Shown here: one piece after another, positions 16,560 to 25,287 of the stretch
Numbering within the stretch: position 1 is the stretch's first letter
Layout: every line of letters begins with the position of its first letter
NCBI RefSeq assembly: GCF_000758605.1
Contig: NZ_CP009282.1
Span: 4,464,001 to 4,528,000 of the forward strand
Length of the DNA stretch: 64,000 bases
Reading direction: 5' to 3'
Source: Paenibacillus sp. FSL R5-0912
Lineage (GTDB): Bacteria > Bacillota > Bacilli > Paenibacillales > Paenibacillaceae
The notes under the pieces: generated by a model
Told to the model about the DNA's origin: nothing
What the model saw: the letters and a program-made list of their open reading frames with translations, nothing else
The model's database searches: none
Made by a program: the position numbers and the translations under genes

Positions 16560-17624
16560 TTATTCAATCTCAAGCAGCAATTTCTCTTCTTCCTCTTGTT
16601 CTGCAACCACATCAGCTTCTGTTGGTGCAGCTACCAGAGTAGATAAGTTACTTGCTTCGCGGATCTTATTCTCGATCAACAGGGCAATATCCTGATGTTC
16701 TTTCAGGAACTGCTTGGAGTTCTCACGACCTTGGCCAAGACGCTCACCTTCATAAGAATACCAGGCACCGCTCTTGTTAACGATATCCATCTCAGTACCG
16801 ATATCCACAAGGCTTCCCTCTCTGGAAATCCCTTCGCCGTACATGATATCCACATCCGCTTGCTTAAACGGAGGCGCCACCTTGTTCTTCACGACTTTGA
16901 TCTTGGTGCGGTTACCCACAACATCGTTCCCCATCTTAATGCTCTCTACCCGGCGTACGTCGAGACGAACGGAGGAGTAGAATTTCAGAGCGCGTCCACC
17001 CGGAGTGGTCTCAGGGTTACCGAACATAACTCCGATCTTCTCACGAAGCTGGTTAATGAAGATGGCAATCGTGTTGGATTTGTTAATGGCACCCGAAAGC
17101 TTACGCAAGGCCTGGGACATCAGACGTGCCTGCAAACCTACATGGGAATCTCCCATGTCGCCTTCGATTTCGGCCTTCGGTACCAATGCGGCAACGGAGT
17201 CCACAACGATGATGTCTACAGCCCCACTGCGAACGAGTGCTTCAGCAATTTCCAGTGCCTGTTCGCCCGTATCCGGCTGGGATAGCAGCAATTCATCAAT
17301 GTTAACGCCAAGCGCATTCGCATACTTAGGGTCAAGGGCATGCTCCGCATCGATGAAAGCAGCTTGTCCGCCAAGCTTTTGTACTTCTGCGATAGCATGA
17401 AGTGCAACGGTCGTCTTACCGGATGATTCCGGTCCGTATACTTCAATAATGCGTCCTTTGGGAAGTCCGCCAATACCTAGTGCAATATCAAGTGCCAAAG
17501 ATCCGCTAGGTACTACTTCCACTTTCATGTGAGTGGATTCTCCCAGTTTCATGATCGAACCTTTACCGAATTGTTTTTCTATTTGACGAAGCGCCATATC
17601 AAGCGCTGCACGACGATCTGACAA
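16560..17624 (-). CDS. recA: recombinase RecA
   Basis: 354-residue DNA strand-exchange ATPase and LexA co-protease. Walker A GPESSGKTT (64-72), MAW/L1 region (NQLREKIGVMFGNPETTPGG), and conserved C-terminal RGKG-type core. The start is TTG at 17624 after AAGGAAGTGG; no ATG occurs before codon 10. The C-terminus is acidic (EQEEEEKLLLEIE), as usual. It has its own promoter with an SOS box upstream. Order cinA-recA-recX-rny resembles many Firmicutes except that recX sits between recA and rny. Confidence 0.99.
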   Translation of the reverse strand: MSDRRAALDMALRQIEKQFGKGSIMKLGESTHMKVEVVPSGSLALDIALGIGGLPKGRIIEVYGPESSGKTTVALHAIAEVQKLGGQAAFIDAEHALDPKYANALGVNIDELLLSQPDTGEQALEIAEALVRSGAVDIIVVDSVAALVPKAEIEGDMGDSHVGLQARLMSQALRKLSGAINKSNTIAIFINQLREKIGVMFGNPETTPGGRALKFYSSVRLDVRRVESIKMGNDVVGNRTKIKVVKNKVAPPFKQADVDIMYGEGISREGSLVDIGTEMDIVNKSGAWYSYEGERLGQGRENSKQFLKEHQDIALLIENKIREASNLSTLVAAPTEADVVAEQEEEEKLLLEIE

Positions 17625-17655
17625 TCAGACCACTTCCTTCACTGTTTATAGTATT

Positions 17656-17684
17656 ATAATAACGTGTTTTGGAGGTCTTGCCAA
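17656..17684 (-). promoter_or_regulatory. sigma-A promoter of recA
   Basis: Minus strand: TTGGCA (17679-17684), 17-bp spacer, TATTAT (17656-17661), which runs into a second good hexamer TATAAT at 17653-17658. About 30 bp before the start codon. Confidence 0.65.
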
Positions 17685-17693
17685 GCTTTTTTT

Positions 17694-17707
17694 CGAACAT
17701 ACATTCG
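17694..17707. promoter_or_regulatory. LexA (SOS) box of recA
   Basis: CGAAC-ATAC-ATTCG against the Gram-positive SOS consensus CGAAC-N4-GTTCG, one mismatch. It ends 10 bp upstream of the recA -35 element. Confidence 0.8.
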
Positions 17708-17840
17708 TTTTTTTTGTCTCCCGGGTTAATACTCCCTTTTATTGTAAGCCTCCTTCCGGATGATAGACACACAAGCTTAATCCTCAAAAGGTCTCACGCG
17801 GTGGATCATAGAGGTCACGCCAGCGGGGAATATAAACAAA

Positions 17841-17873
17841 GAACCGCAGCAGAGAATTTCTATGCCACGGTTC
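17841..17873 (-). terminator. terminator of cinA
   Basis: GAACCG (17841-17846) pairs with CGGTTC (17868-17873) with further partial pairing inside, then TTTGTTTA on the minus strand; 36 bp past the cinA stop. Confidence 0.6.
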
Positions 17874-17908
17874 TTCCGTATGAACAAATTATATACCGGC
17901 CCGGTTGA

Positions 17909-19198
17909 TTATTGCAAGGCCGATCCTTCAAGCGGGGTTGCCACTTTGCGTTCCTCCAGCCGGCGCCAGAGGCGGTACAGCAAAGCCTTGACTGTACGCA
18001 GGCGGATGTTCTCACGGGTTCCCTTGAGATTCAGCTCGTATACTTCCGTCTTCCGGCCGCGTTCGGCCAGTCCGACGAACACAAGCCCCACAGGCTTCCG
18101 TTCGGAATAGCCCGGCCCGGCTACACCGGTAACAGACAAGCCAAAGTCACAATCCCCGATCATCCGCACCTGCTCTGCCAGCACTTCGGCTACCTCACGG
18201 CTGACCGCTCCGGGTGCATCAGGACCCTCCAGCATAGCTGAAGGCACATTCAGCAGCTTCTTCTTCAAATCGTTCGAATAACAGACGATTCCCCCGGCGA
18301 ACATGGATGCACTGCCCGGGATGTTCGTAATGCTCTCCATAAGCAGTCCGCCCGTGCAGCTCTCAGCAGCACTAAGCGTCAGGCCTGCATCCGCCATCCA
18401 GTCGACAATCAGCTGTTCCAGCGGCACATCAATATTGGCATACAGATTCTCTGGCAGAATTTCGGCAATCTTCTTCTCCAGCACATCAAGCTTAACCATA
18501 GCCTCACGCTCGGACGGGGCTTTGGTGGAAATACGCACTGTCACCTCGCCTTCCTTGGCGTAAGGAGCAATCGTAGGATCGCTCTGGCCGCGGATCAGGT
18601 CAATCAGCTTGTCCTCCAGCAGCGATTCGCCAATGCCTGCAAACTTAAGCATCTTGGAGTAGATCGGCATTTCGCTGGTCAGTGCATGCTGCTGCAGCCA
18701 AGGCTTGGCTTTATCTGTGAACATCGGCTTCATCTCCCGGGGAGGACCCGGCAGCACGATGTAATACTTGTTATCTTCTGCAAAAGCAATACCTACCGCA
18801 AGGCCGATTTCATTAGACAACGGTGTCGTCCCTTCAATCACCAGCGCCTGCTTGCGGTTATTCTCAGTCATGATAATCTTGCGGTCATCGAAGAAGCGCT
18901 GCACATGATCCATAGCAAGCTGGTCGATATGAAGGGTACGGCCAAGCGCCGCAGCCAGTGCATCTTTGGTCAGATCATCTTCTGTCGGTCCGATTCCACC
19001 GGTGAACAATATAATATCCGCACGGTTCTGTGCAATCTCAATCGCTTCCAGAAGACGGTTCTTGTTGTCACCAACTACGGTCTGAAAATATACATCAATC
19101 CCTAACGCAGCCAGCTCTATTGAAAGAAACTGGGCATTGCTGTTTACAATCTGTCCAAGCAAAAGTTCTGTTCCAACGGCAATAATTTCCGCTTTCAT
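17909..19198 (-). CDS. cinA: CinA-family competence/damage-inducible protein
   Basis: 429 residues. The N-terminal molybdopterin-binding-like domain (1-170: MKAEIIAVGTELLLGQIVN, GGIGPTEDDLTKDA) acts in related proteins as ADP-ribose pyrophosphatase; the C-terminal CinA domain (265-415: SAAESCTGGLL, SVTGVAGPG, KPVGLVFVGL) is an NMN deamidase in other bacteria. Start ATG 19198 after GGAGGAG; an upstream in-frame ATG at 19231 is rejected because the ribosome binding site lies between them. It follows pgsA by 59 bp and probably shares its promoter. Confidence 0.97.
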   Translation of the reverse strand: MKAEIIAVGTELLLGQIVNSNAQFLSIELAALGIDVYFQTVVGDNKNRLLEAIEIAQNRADIILFTGGIGPTEDDLTKDALAAALGRTLHIDQLAMDHVQRFFDDRKIIMTENNRKQALVIEGTTPLSNEIGLAVGIAFAEDNKYYIVLPGPPREMKPMFTDKAKPWLQQHALTSEMPIYSKMLKFAGIGESLLEDKLIDLIRGQSDPTIAPYAKEGEVTVRISTKAPSEREAMVKLDVLEKKIAEILPENLYANIDVPLEQLIVDWMADAGLTLSAAESCTGGLLMESITNIPGSASMFAGGIVCYSNDLKKKLLNVPSAMLEGPDAPGAVSREVAEVLAEQVRMIGDCDFGLSVTGVAGPGYSERKPVGLVFVGLAERGRKTEVYELNLKGTRENIRLRTVKALLYRLWRRLEERKVATPLEGSALQ

Positions 19199-19257
19199 AG
19201 CTGGCGTTCTCCTCCTGATTGTAGAAATCATGCAAAAATCAAGCAGCTCGGCAAACT

Positions 19258-19845
19258 TCAGGCATTATGTAGCTGCAGCAAGTCCTTGTTCTTCACAAAA
19301 TAATCAATCCCCGAATAGATGGTGATAATCGCTGCAGCCCAAATTGCAATATCATCCACCGGGATGCTGACGAACTGGAACGGGAAATTGTTGAGCAGAA
19401 GCAGCGATATTGCGACAATCTGAGTGACAGTCTTTATCTTGCCCCATTTGCTAGCGGCCACTACTTTGCCTTCAAGCAGTGCCACCTGGCGCAGGCCGGT
19501 CACGGCAAATTCGCGGCTGATGATGACAATGGCAATCCAGGAATCGCATCTTCCCAGCTCAACCAGCGAGATCAATACTGCAGAGACCAGCAGCTTGTCT
19601 GCAAGCGGGTCCAGCAGTTTGCCGAGATTGGTGACCATGTTATACTTTCTGGCTATGTACCCGTCTATTCCATCTGTACTGGCGGCAAGCAGGAAAATAA
19701 CAGCTGCAATCAAATGATTAATTGAAAGCTGAAATGAGCCCCAATGTATCGGTTCCGGATAGAAGCTGAAATCCACCAGCAGAAAAAACATCATAATCGG
19801 GATAAGACAAATACGTGCAAGCGTGATGCGGTTGGGCAAATTCAC
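19258..19845 (-). CDS. pgsA: CDP-diacylglycerol-glycerol-3-phosphate 3-phosphatidyltransferase
   Basis: 195-residue integral membrane enzyme that makes phosphatidylglycerol phosphate, the first committed step to phosphatidylglycerol and cardiolipin. The CDP-alcohol phosphotransferase motif is visible as DGIDGYIARKYNMVTNLGKLLDPLADK. Several hydrophobic helices span the chain. Start GTG 19845 after GGGGAGG gives VNLPNRITLARI, the usual N-terminus; an upstream ATG at 19887 has no ribosome binding site. It heads a pgsA-cinA transcript. Confidence 0.97.
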   Translation of the reverse strand: MNLPNRITLARICLIPIMMFFLLVDFSFYPEPIHWGSFQLSINHLIAAVIFLLAASTDGIDGYIARKYNMVTNLGKLLDPLADKLLVSAVLISLVELGRCDSWIAIVIISREFAVTGLRQVALLEGKVVAASKWGKIKTVTQIVAISLLLLNNFPFQFVSIPVDDIAIWAAAIITIYSGIDYFVKNKDLLQLHNA

Positions 19846-19910
19846 TGAAGTTCCTCCCCTGATCCATACGAATCCGATATTCCACAATTTCCTTCAAAAC
19901 TGCTTTAGCT

Positions 19911-19939
19911 AGTATATTATAGCCATAAATAAGTGTCAA
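19911..19939 (-). promoter_or_regulatory. sigma-A promoter of pgsA-cinA
   Basis: Minus strand: TTGACA (19934-19939), 17-bp spacer, TATACT (19911-19916). Near-consensus. Confidence 0.8.
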
Positions 19940-19952
19940 AAAAACATAAAAC

Positions 19953-19987
19953 ACCCCGCAAAGTAAGATGCGTATACACTGCGGGGT
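19953..19987 (-). terminator. terminator of the yajQ-family gene
   Basis: ACCCCGCA (19953-19960) pairs with TGCGGGGT (19980-19987); TTTT follows on the minus strand. It ends 9 bp past the stop. Confidence 0.8.
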
Positions 19988-19995
19988 ACGTAAGC

Positions 19996-20487
19996 TTACT
20001 TTAAATTGTTAAACTGCAGATCGAGCGGCAAATCAGCTTTGCGCAGGAGCTGGATAATTTGCTGGAGATCATCGCGGCTTTTGCCGGTAACACGGATCTG
20101 ATCACCCTGAATGGTGCTCTTCACCTTCAACTTGGAGTCGCGGATCAAGATGTTAATCTTCTTCGCGTTCTCCTGATCAATTCCCTGCTTCAGGCCCAGA
20201 CGCTGGCGTACAGTGCCCAGTGAGGCGGGTTCTACTTTGCCGAAATCCATATTTTTCAATGTAATTCCGCGCTTAACCATTTTCGACTGCAGGATATCGA
20301 TAACCGCATTAAGCTTGTATTCATCCTCTGAAGCAATGATCAACGCATCTTTTTCCAGCTTTAGACTGCTTTTGCTGTTCTTGAAATCGAAGCGGTTATC
20401 AATTTCCTTCTCCGTCTGGTGAACCGCATTGGTCAATTCCTGCATATCCATTTTGGATACAATGTCGAATGAACTTTCCGAACTCAT
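19996..20487 (-). CDS. YajQ-family nucleotide-binding protein
   Basis: 163 residues, matching the YajQ family (two ferredoxin-like domains). Conserved stretches are SSFDIVSKMDMQELTNAVHQ at the N-terminus, FDFKNSKSSL, and a C-terminal KSRDDLQQIIQLLRKADL. Family members bind tRNA/nucleotides and one plant-pathogen homologue binds cyclic di-GMP; the role in Firmicutes is unclear. Start ATG 20487 after AAAGGAC; an upstream ATG at 20598 is rejected. It is inserted between pgsA and the rodZ region, which adjoin in B. subtilis. Confidence 0.93.
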   Translation of the reverse strand: MSSESSFDIVSKMDMQELTNAVHQTEKEIDNRFDFKNSKSSLKLEKDALIIASEDEYKLNAVIDILQSKMVKRGITLKNMDFGKVEPASLGTVRQRLGLKQGIDQENAKKINILIRDSKLKVKSTIQGDQIRVTGKSRDDLQQIIQLLRKADLPLDLQFNNLK

Positions 20488-20582
20488 GATTCCACGTCCT
20501 TTGCTTACATTTAGTCTGTTCCTATTATATGAGAAAGGGACTCTTAAGTCTAATACTGGAAAGAAAAGCAGCGCCGGCATTA

Positions 20583-20659
20583 CAAAATAACCCCACAATG
20601 TGGGGCCTTGGCTTCCTGAGATAGAACATATAAGAGACAGAGCGTATAACTATGTATTA
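20583..20659. repeat. dispersed intergenic hairpin element, copy 2
   Basis: CAAAATAA, then hairpin CCCCAC-AAT-GTGGGG (20591-20605), then GAGATAGAACATATAAG and CAGAGCGTATAA. The first 23 bases match 12431-12453 at 22 positions; the downstream segment resembles 12383-12419. Lies between the yajQ-family gene and a small membrane protein gene. Confidence 0.5.
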
Positions 20660-20721
20660 AGGATTACATAATAAAAAACACGTCTCCCGAAGCAAACTCC
20701 GGGAGACGCTCAATCCAGGCA

Positions 20722-20883
20722 TTATCTGCTACGTGCAGGAGCCCGGAACATATCCAGAATCCCGAGCACAATATGTGCCAGTCCGAAGCCCAGAATACCA
20801 TAGCCCCAGGCACTCGGTGTCAGATAATATCCGAGGAGACTGACAATAATGCCAAGCCCTGTTACGATCCAGCTGACGGTCAT
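20722..20883 (-). CDS. small two-helix membrane protein, unknown function
   Basis: 53 residues starting MTVSWIVTGLGIIVSLLGYY, with two hydrophobic segments (about 3-21 and 27-45) and a basic end RAPARSR. Start ATG 20883 follows GAGGTG at a rather long spacing of about ten bases; an upstream ATG at 20958 would add an unrelated charged segment. It lies 83 bp downstream of rodZ on the same strand. I do not recognise a family. Coding is supported by the clean hydrophobic pattern and the ribosome binding site. Confidence 0.6.
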   Translation of the reverse strand: MTVSWIVTGLGIIVSLLGYYLTPSAWGYGILGFGLAHIVLGILDMFRAPARSR

Positions 20884-20966
20884 GAGAGAATACACCTCAC
20901 TTTGGAGTATGAACTGTAAATCATTCCTAGGTTCTCCAATCCGCCGAAACCTATACATTGGATTTG

Positions 20967-21917
20967 CTATTCGGTAGTGGTACTCTCACCGTCAGCAGCT
21001 GCACCATCAGTGCCGGAGGCAGAAGTTCCGTCATCCAGCTCCAGAAGCAGCCGGGACGATGTTTTGCCATCGGTAATAACTTGTCCGTTCACTGAAATTG
21101 TAGTAGCCGGGGAATATCCGGATTTGATGTACATTCCTGCACTTCCGAGCGTAAAGCTCATATTATCGCCAGCCTTAGTGTTCCCGAAGCTTAGCTTCTC
21201 CCCCTTGGAGTTCTCGCCCTGGTAGACTTCAAGCCAGCTGACTCCCGTTGCGGCAATCTCTACCTGAACCGAGCTTCCCGCAGGTGCCGTAACCTTATAG
21301 ATTGTCGTTTTGCCCGACTTGCGGTCCTCTGTAACCGTTATGGACTGCGTGGACGGAGTCGGGGAAGGCACTGGAGTAGCAGTTGGTGCAACAGTCGCAG
21401 TTGCTCCAGTATCCGTAGTAGCTGTAGCTGCTGCACCGCCGCCGGCCGCTGTGGCTGATGGTTGAACCTTCGCCGGATCTTGCGTAGCGGCAGTTAAATT
21501 CCCTGAATCCGTTTTGTCCGCCTCTTCTTTATTCATCGTTGAAGATGCATACAGATAGATGACCACAAGGATTAAGACAGGAAAGGTCCACATCAGCAAG
21601 GTAGGCAGCCACTTGGCATTCCGTTCCGTTTCAGGCTTGCGGCTCCGCTTCTGGATCACTGTCTCCATGGTGGTATCGACCGGAGCCGCAGGCACATTGC
21701 CGTGCTCCTCCATCAGTTCATCCGGGTTTACCCCGACCGCTTCAGCATAGGTTTTGATAAAGGCCCGGACATAGAAACTTCCCGGAAGCACTTTATAGTC
21801 ACCTGCTTCGATGGCTTCCAAATATTTTTTGCGGATCTTTGTTACTTCCTGGACATCATCAAGACTCATCCCTTTTTGCAGACGCGCCTCCTTCAAATGC
21901 CGGCCCAGTTCCGACAT
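20967..21917 (-). CDS. rodZ: RodZ-like helix-turn-helix membrane protein (YmfM family)
   Basis: 316 residues. N-terminal Cro-like HTH domain (LKEARLQKGMSLDDVQEVTKIRKKYLEAIE, 8-37), a single membrane helix near 105-125 (LLMWTFPVLILVVIYLYAS), a low-complexity Thr/Ala/Pro linker (about 135-195), and a C-terminal DUF4115 beta-domain outside the cell. RodZ links MreB to the envelope and helps set rod shape. Start ATG 21917 after AGGAGGTGAT. Upstream ymfK ends 29 bp away on the same strand, so they are probably co-transcribed. Confidence 0.93.
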   Translation of the reverse strand: MSELGRHLKEARLQKGMSLDDVQEVTKIRKKYLEAIEAGDYKVLPGSFYVRAFIKTYAEAVGVNPDELMEEHGNVPAAPVDTTMETVIQKRSRKPETERNAKWLPTLLMWTFPVLILVVIYLYASSTMNKEEADKTDSGNLTAATQDPAKVQPSATAAGGGAAATATTDTGATATVAPTATPVPSPTPSTQSITVTEDRKSGKTTIYKVTAPAGSSVQVEIAATGVSWLEVYQGENSKGEKLSFGNTKAGDNMSFTLGSAGMYIKSGYSPATTISVNGQVITDGKTSSRLLLELDDGTSASGTDGAAADGESTTTE

Positions 21918-21946
21918 ACCATCACCTCCTAAAAATATTGTATATA

Positions 21947-22729
21947 TTAAAGATCATCACTGTAGCTTGTCGTAAACGACTCGTACAATATCTCTTCGTT
22001 CGGCATATTGCGCAGCTCGATAATGATATCGAAATCATCAAAGGTGTACTCGGATTCCCGCACAAAAATATCCGGGTGCTCAATCACCTTGGTGCTCGGC
22101 ATACTCATAACGTTCTGCAGCAGGTTGTAATGCTTCTCATTCGAACGTATAGTGCTGACAATTCCGTCAATGATGAATACATTATTCGGGTTCAGCTCAT
22201 CATCCGCCAGTTGGCTCCGTACCGTCTGCCGCAGCAGCGTCGATGAGACAAAGGTCCAGCGCTTCATGGCACATACACTGCCGGCAATAATAGATTCCGT
22301 CTTCCCTACACGCGGCATGCCTCGTAGACCTATAACCTGATTCCCTTCCCGCTTAAACAATTCACCGAGGAAATCCACCAGCAGTCCGAGCTCATCGCGG
22401 GTGAAGCGGAAGGTCTTGCGGTCATCCGAATCGCGGTCAATATATCGTCCATGCCGGACAGCAAGCCTATCCACAAGCCGTGGAGTGCGCAATGCCGTAA
22501 CCGTTATATTATCAACTTTTTTGAGCATCTCGCCCATCAGCATGATCTTCTCATCGTCACTTGTTTCCAGCAGCATCCCGCGGGTTTTGCCTTCAACACC
22601 GTTAATCGTCAGGATATTGACTTCCAGCATTCCCAGCATTGAAGCGATATCTCCAAGGAGACCGGGTCTGTTCTTATGTATCTTGTACTCCATATACCAT
22701 TGTTTATATTCCACTTTTGCGCACCTCAT
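21947..22729 (-). CDS. ymfK: YmfK-family protein (DUF3388)
   Basis: About 260 residues. An ACT-like N-terminal domain (YKIHKNRPGLLGDIASMLGMLEVNILTINGVEG) is followed by a domain with GLRGMPRVGKTES, a Walker A-like loop, and FIIDGIVSTIRSNEKHYNLL. The biochemical role is unknown; it is conserved in the rodZ/ymf cluster of spore formers. Start is unsure: ATG 22729 follows AAAAGGAA, and GTG 22714 follows GAGGTG at ideal spacing. Both keep the full ACT domain. Confidence 0.88.
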   Translation of the reverse strand: MRCAKVEYKQWYMEYKIHKNRPGLLGDIASMLGMLEVNILTINGVEGKTRGMLLETSDDEKIMLMGEMLKKVDNITVTALRTPRLVDRLAVRHGRYIDRDSDDRKTFRFTRDELGLLVDFLGELFKREGNQVIGLRGMPRVGKTESIIAGSVCAMKRWTFVSSTLLRQTVRSQLADDELNPNNVFIIDGIVSTIRSNEKHYNLLQNVMSMPSTKVIEHPDIFVRESEYTFDDFDIIIELRNMPNEEILYESFTTSYSDDL

Positions 22730-22829
22730 AGATTCCTTTTCCCTGCATGTCACTTTCGCTACACGGGTCATGTTAATGATATATAAAAAAAAATTGAAAG
22801 GCAAGGACACTGTTGTAATAATTGCAGAA

Positions 22830-22850
22830 AAGCTCCCGCTAGGGGAGCTT
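22830..22850 (-). terminator. terminator of the ymfJ-like gene
   Basis: AAGCTCCC-GCTA-GGGGAGCTT hairpin; minus-strand TTTTCTGC follows. It ends 11 bp past the stop at 22862. Confidence 0.75.
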
Positions 22851-22861
22851 CTTCCGCGTGC

Positions 22862-23122
22862 TTATGCGTTTTTCTTTGCCAGTTTGACCATGAGTCCAGC
22901 AATGGTATGCTTCTCATCATCCGTTCCGACATCCCAGAGCTCTTTGATGGCCCGGTTGGAATAGTTGCCCGGATCGACCTTCTTATCGAGGAATTCCCCG
23001 ATTTCAAAAGCCAGCTTGGTGATGGTCTCGTCGCTCATCCCCATTTTTTCAGCCTGAATGACCCGGTCTCCCAAAAAGCTTTTCCAGGTATCAAAGTTCT
23101 TCACTACGGAATCTGTTGACAT
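22862..23122 (-). CDS. ymfJ: DUF3243 family protein (YmfJ)
   Basis: 86 residues of the all-helical DUF3243 family, matching B. subtilis YmfJ in size and position (between ymfI and ymfK). Typical stretch: NFDTWKSFLGDRVIQAEKMGMSDETITKLAFEIGEFLDKKVDPGN. Function unknown; structures of relatives show a small helical dimer. Start ATG 23122 after GAGGAGG. It has its own terminator and a 115-bp upstream gap, so it may be a separate unit. Confidence 0.92.
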   Translation of the reverse strand: MSTDSVVKNFDTWKSFLGDRVIQAEKMGMSDETITKLAFEIGEFLDKKVDPGNYSNRAIKELWDVGTDDEKHTIAGLMVKLAKKNA

Positions 23123-23237
23123 CTTAAATCCTCCTCAAGTTGTAATGATATTGAGATTTAAAAGCAACAGTTATAATATGTCTCAAGCCGGAAGTTCTTA
23201 TGCTGGAGCATTTCTCCAGAACTCATGCTGCCTGGCC

Positions 23238-24005
23238 TTAAGTAATCCAGCCGCCGTTCGGACTGATGATCTGGCCGGTAATATAGCCCGATTCAGGCAG
23301 CGCAAGAAAATAAACCAGCGATGAAATATCTTCAGGAGATGCAAGCCTCCCCGCAGGGATCTCATCCTCCAGCATCTTTACCTCATCCGCCTGCAGATTG
23401 GCCAGCATGGCCGTGTGGACCGCTCCCGGTGCAACAGCATTCACTGTGACCTTGGAAGGCGCCAGCTCCTTCGCCAGCGCCTTGGTAAAGGCATTTACTC
23501 CGCCCTTGCTGGCCGAATACGCCACTTCACAGGATGCGCCCGAAATCCCCCATACGGAAGATACATTAATAATCCGCCCGTAACGCTGGGAGACCATATA
23601 AGGCATAAAAATCTGGCTGCACAAAAAGGTGCCCTTCAGATTCACCGCCATAATATCGTCCCACTCTTCCTCCGTTACGTCTGCAAGCATGCCATAATGC
23701 GCCTTCCCGGCATTGTTGACCAGAATATCCGGCATCATGCCGCTGGCCTCAAGCCGCTCGGCCATACGCACAAGCTGGCTGCGGTCCTTCATGTCCGCAG
23801 CCACAGTCATCACCTTTGCCCCCAGCGCCATGCACCGCCGGGCAACATCATTCGCCGCTTCATGCGAATTCAAATAATGAATCACAATGTTCATGCCTAC
23901 CGAAGCAAATCGCTCGGCGATGGCTCCGCCGATTCCCCCGCTGCCTCCGGTAATAAGCACTGTCATTTCTCCAATCGCTTTGCTGTCCTCTCCCGGTAAT
24001 GCCAT
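23238..24005 (-). CDS. ymfI: SDR-family oxidoreductase (YmfI, FabG-like)
   Basis: 255-residue short-chain dehydrogenase. NAD(P) site TGGSGGIGGAIAERF (about 20-34), NNAG (97-100), catalytic Ser in INVSSVWG, YSASK with Tyr and Lys, and PGAVHT. It resembles 3-oxoacyl-ACP reductases but its substrate in the ymf cluster is not known. Start ATG 24005 shares one base with the TAA of the upstream peptidase gene (TAATG), a translational coupling arrangement. Confidence 0.92.
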   Translation of the reverse strand: MALPGEDSKAIGEMTVLITGGSGGIGGAIAERFASVGMNIVIHYLNSHEAANDVARRCMALGAKVMTVAADMKDRSQLVRMAERLEASGMMPDILVNNAGKAHYGMLADVTEEEWDDIMAVNLKGTFLCSQIFMPYMVSQRYGRIINVSSVWGISGASCEVAYSASKGGVNAFTKALAKELAPSKVTVNAVAPGAVHTAMLANLQADEVKMLEDEIPAGRLASPEDISSLVYFLALPESGYITGQIISPNGGWIT

Positions 24006-25285
24006 TAAGGACTCACCACAAGCGATACGGCCAACTGCTCCCAGTCCACATGATTACGCAGCCGGTCATTCACTTCCTCCAGTGTGATCGATTCATAAAG
24101 GGGAAGCACTTCGAACAGATCTCCGCCGCGGAACTGGTAGCGGGTGAACTCATGGGCAATGCTCTCCGGCGAATTCAGCATACGCAGATAGCCGCCGATT
24201 TTCTTTTTGCGGGCACGCTCGAAATCCTTCTCGGCGAAGCCCGTCTCCTGGATATGTCCAATCTCTTCTTTGATCCGGTCAAGCAGCAGGCCCGGATCTT
24301 TGGTATCGCCACCGATTGCCGAGAACGCATACTGCGGGGAGCTGTTGAATTCATGGCCGAAGCTGTCCGAGATCAACTCCTCATCATAGAGCTTCTGATA
24401 CAGCGCCGTACTGCTGCCGAGCAGCAGATCCAGCATCAGTCTGGTGGTCAGATCACGGCGAACTGCCGCCTCACCTGTGAGGCCATCTACCTTTTCCTTG
24501 AACCCGAACATCATTTTGGGAATGGAGACCGCGAGGCGGCTCTCCACATGCTTCGATGCCACCTCATGCGGCTCCTGCTCGAAGATACGGGTGATTTCAC
24601 CCTGCTTCTCATAGTTTTTACCCTTTTGATTGTTGCGGATCAGTTCAATTACCTGCTCAGGATCGACACCGCCGACAATGAACAGCAGCATGTTACTGGG
24701 ATGGTAGAAGGAGTTGTAACAGGTATACAACGTTTCTTTGGTAATGGTAGCGATCGACTCAATGGTTCCGGCAATGTCAATATGAACCGGATGTTTGGCA
24801 TACATCGCTTCAATGAGCCCGAAATACACACGCCAGTCCGGGTTATCCGCATACATGTTAATCTCCTGGCCGATGATTCCTTTTTCCTTCTCCACATTCT
24901 CATCCGTGAAATAAGGACGCTGCACAAAATCAACGAGGGTACTGAGATTCTGCTCAATATTCTCCGTCGCTGAGAAAAGGTATACCGTCTGGTCAAAGCT
25001 GGTGAATGCATTCGCAGAAGCGCCGTTTGAAGCAAAGGTGGCAAAGATATCGCCTTCCGGCTCTTCGAACATTTTGTGCTCCAGGAAGTGAGCGATACCG
25101 TCAGGCACTGTGGTTTCTTCTCCGCCAGCTACCTTAAAGTGATTGTCTACCGAACCATATTTGGTCGCAAAGGTAGCGTAGGTTTTGAGAAAAGACGGCT
25201 TCGGCAGCACATACACCTGCAGACCGTTATCCATAACCTCATGATAGAGTGTTTCTTGAAGCCTTTCGTAATGAAGCTTTTCCAC
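24005..25285 (-). CDS. ymfH: M16-family zinc peptidase (YmfH), catalytic partner
   Basis: 426 residues with the inverted zinc motif HFLEH at 66-70 and the distal Glu in the following helix region, so it should be catalytically active. It pairs with the neighbouring YmfF, which lacks the motif; such M16B pairs form heterodimers that cleave peptides within a chamber. Cytosolic by sequence. Start ATG 25285; the upstream ymfF stop lies two bases away, so the two are translated together. Confidence 0.93.
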   Translation of the reverse strand: MEKLHYERLQETLYHEVMDNGLQVYVLPKPSFLKTYATFATKYGSVDNHFKVAGGEETTVPDGIAHFLEHKMFEEPEGDIFATFASNGASANAFTSFDQTVYLFSATENIEQNLSTLVDFVQRPYFTDENVEKEKGIIGQEINMYADNPDWRVYFGLIEAMYAKHPVHIDIAGTIESIATITKETLYTCYNSFYHPSNMLLFIVGGVDPEQVIELIRNNQKGKNYEKQGEITRIFEQEPHEVASKHVESRLAVSIPKMMFGFKEKVDGLTGEAAVRRDLTTRLMLDLLLGSSTALYQKLYDEELISDSFGHEFNSSPQYAFSAIGGDTKDPGLLLDRIKEEIGHIQETGFAEKDFERARKKKIGGYLRMLNSPESIAHEFTRYQFRGGDLFEVLPLYESITLEEVNDRLRNHVDWEQLAVSLVVSP

Positions 25286-25287
25286 CG

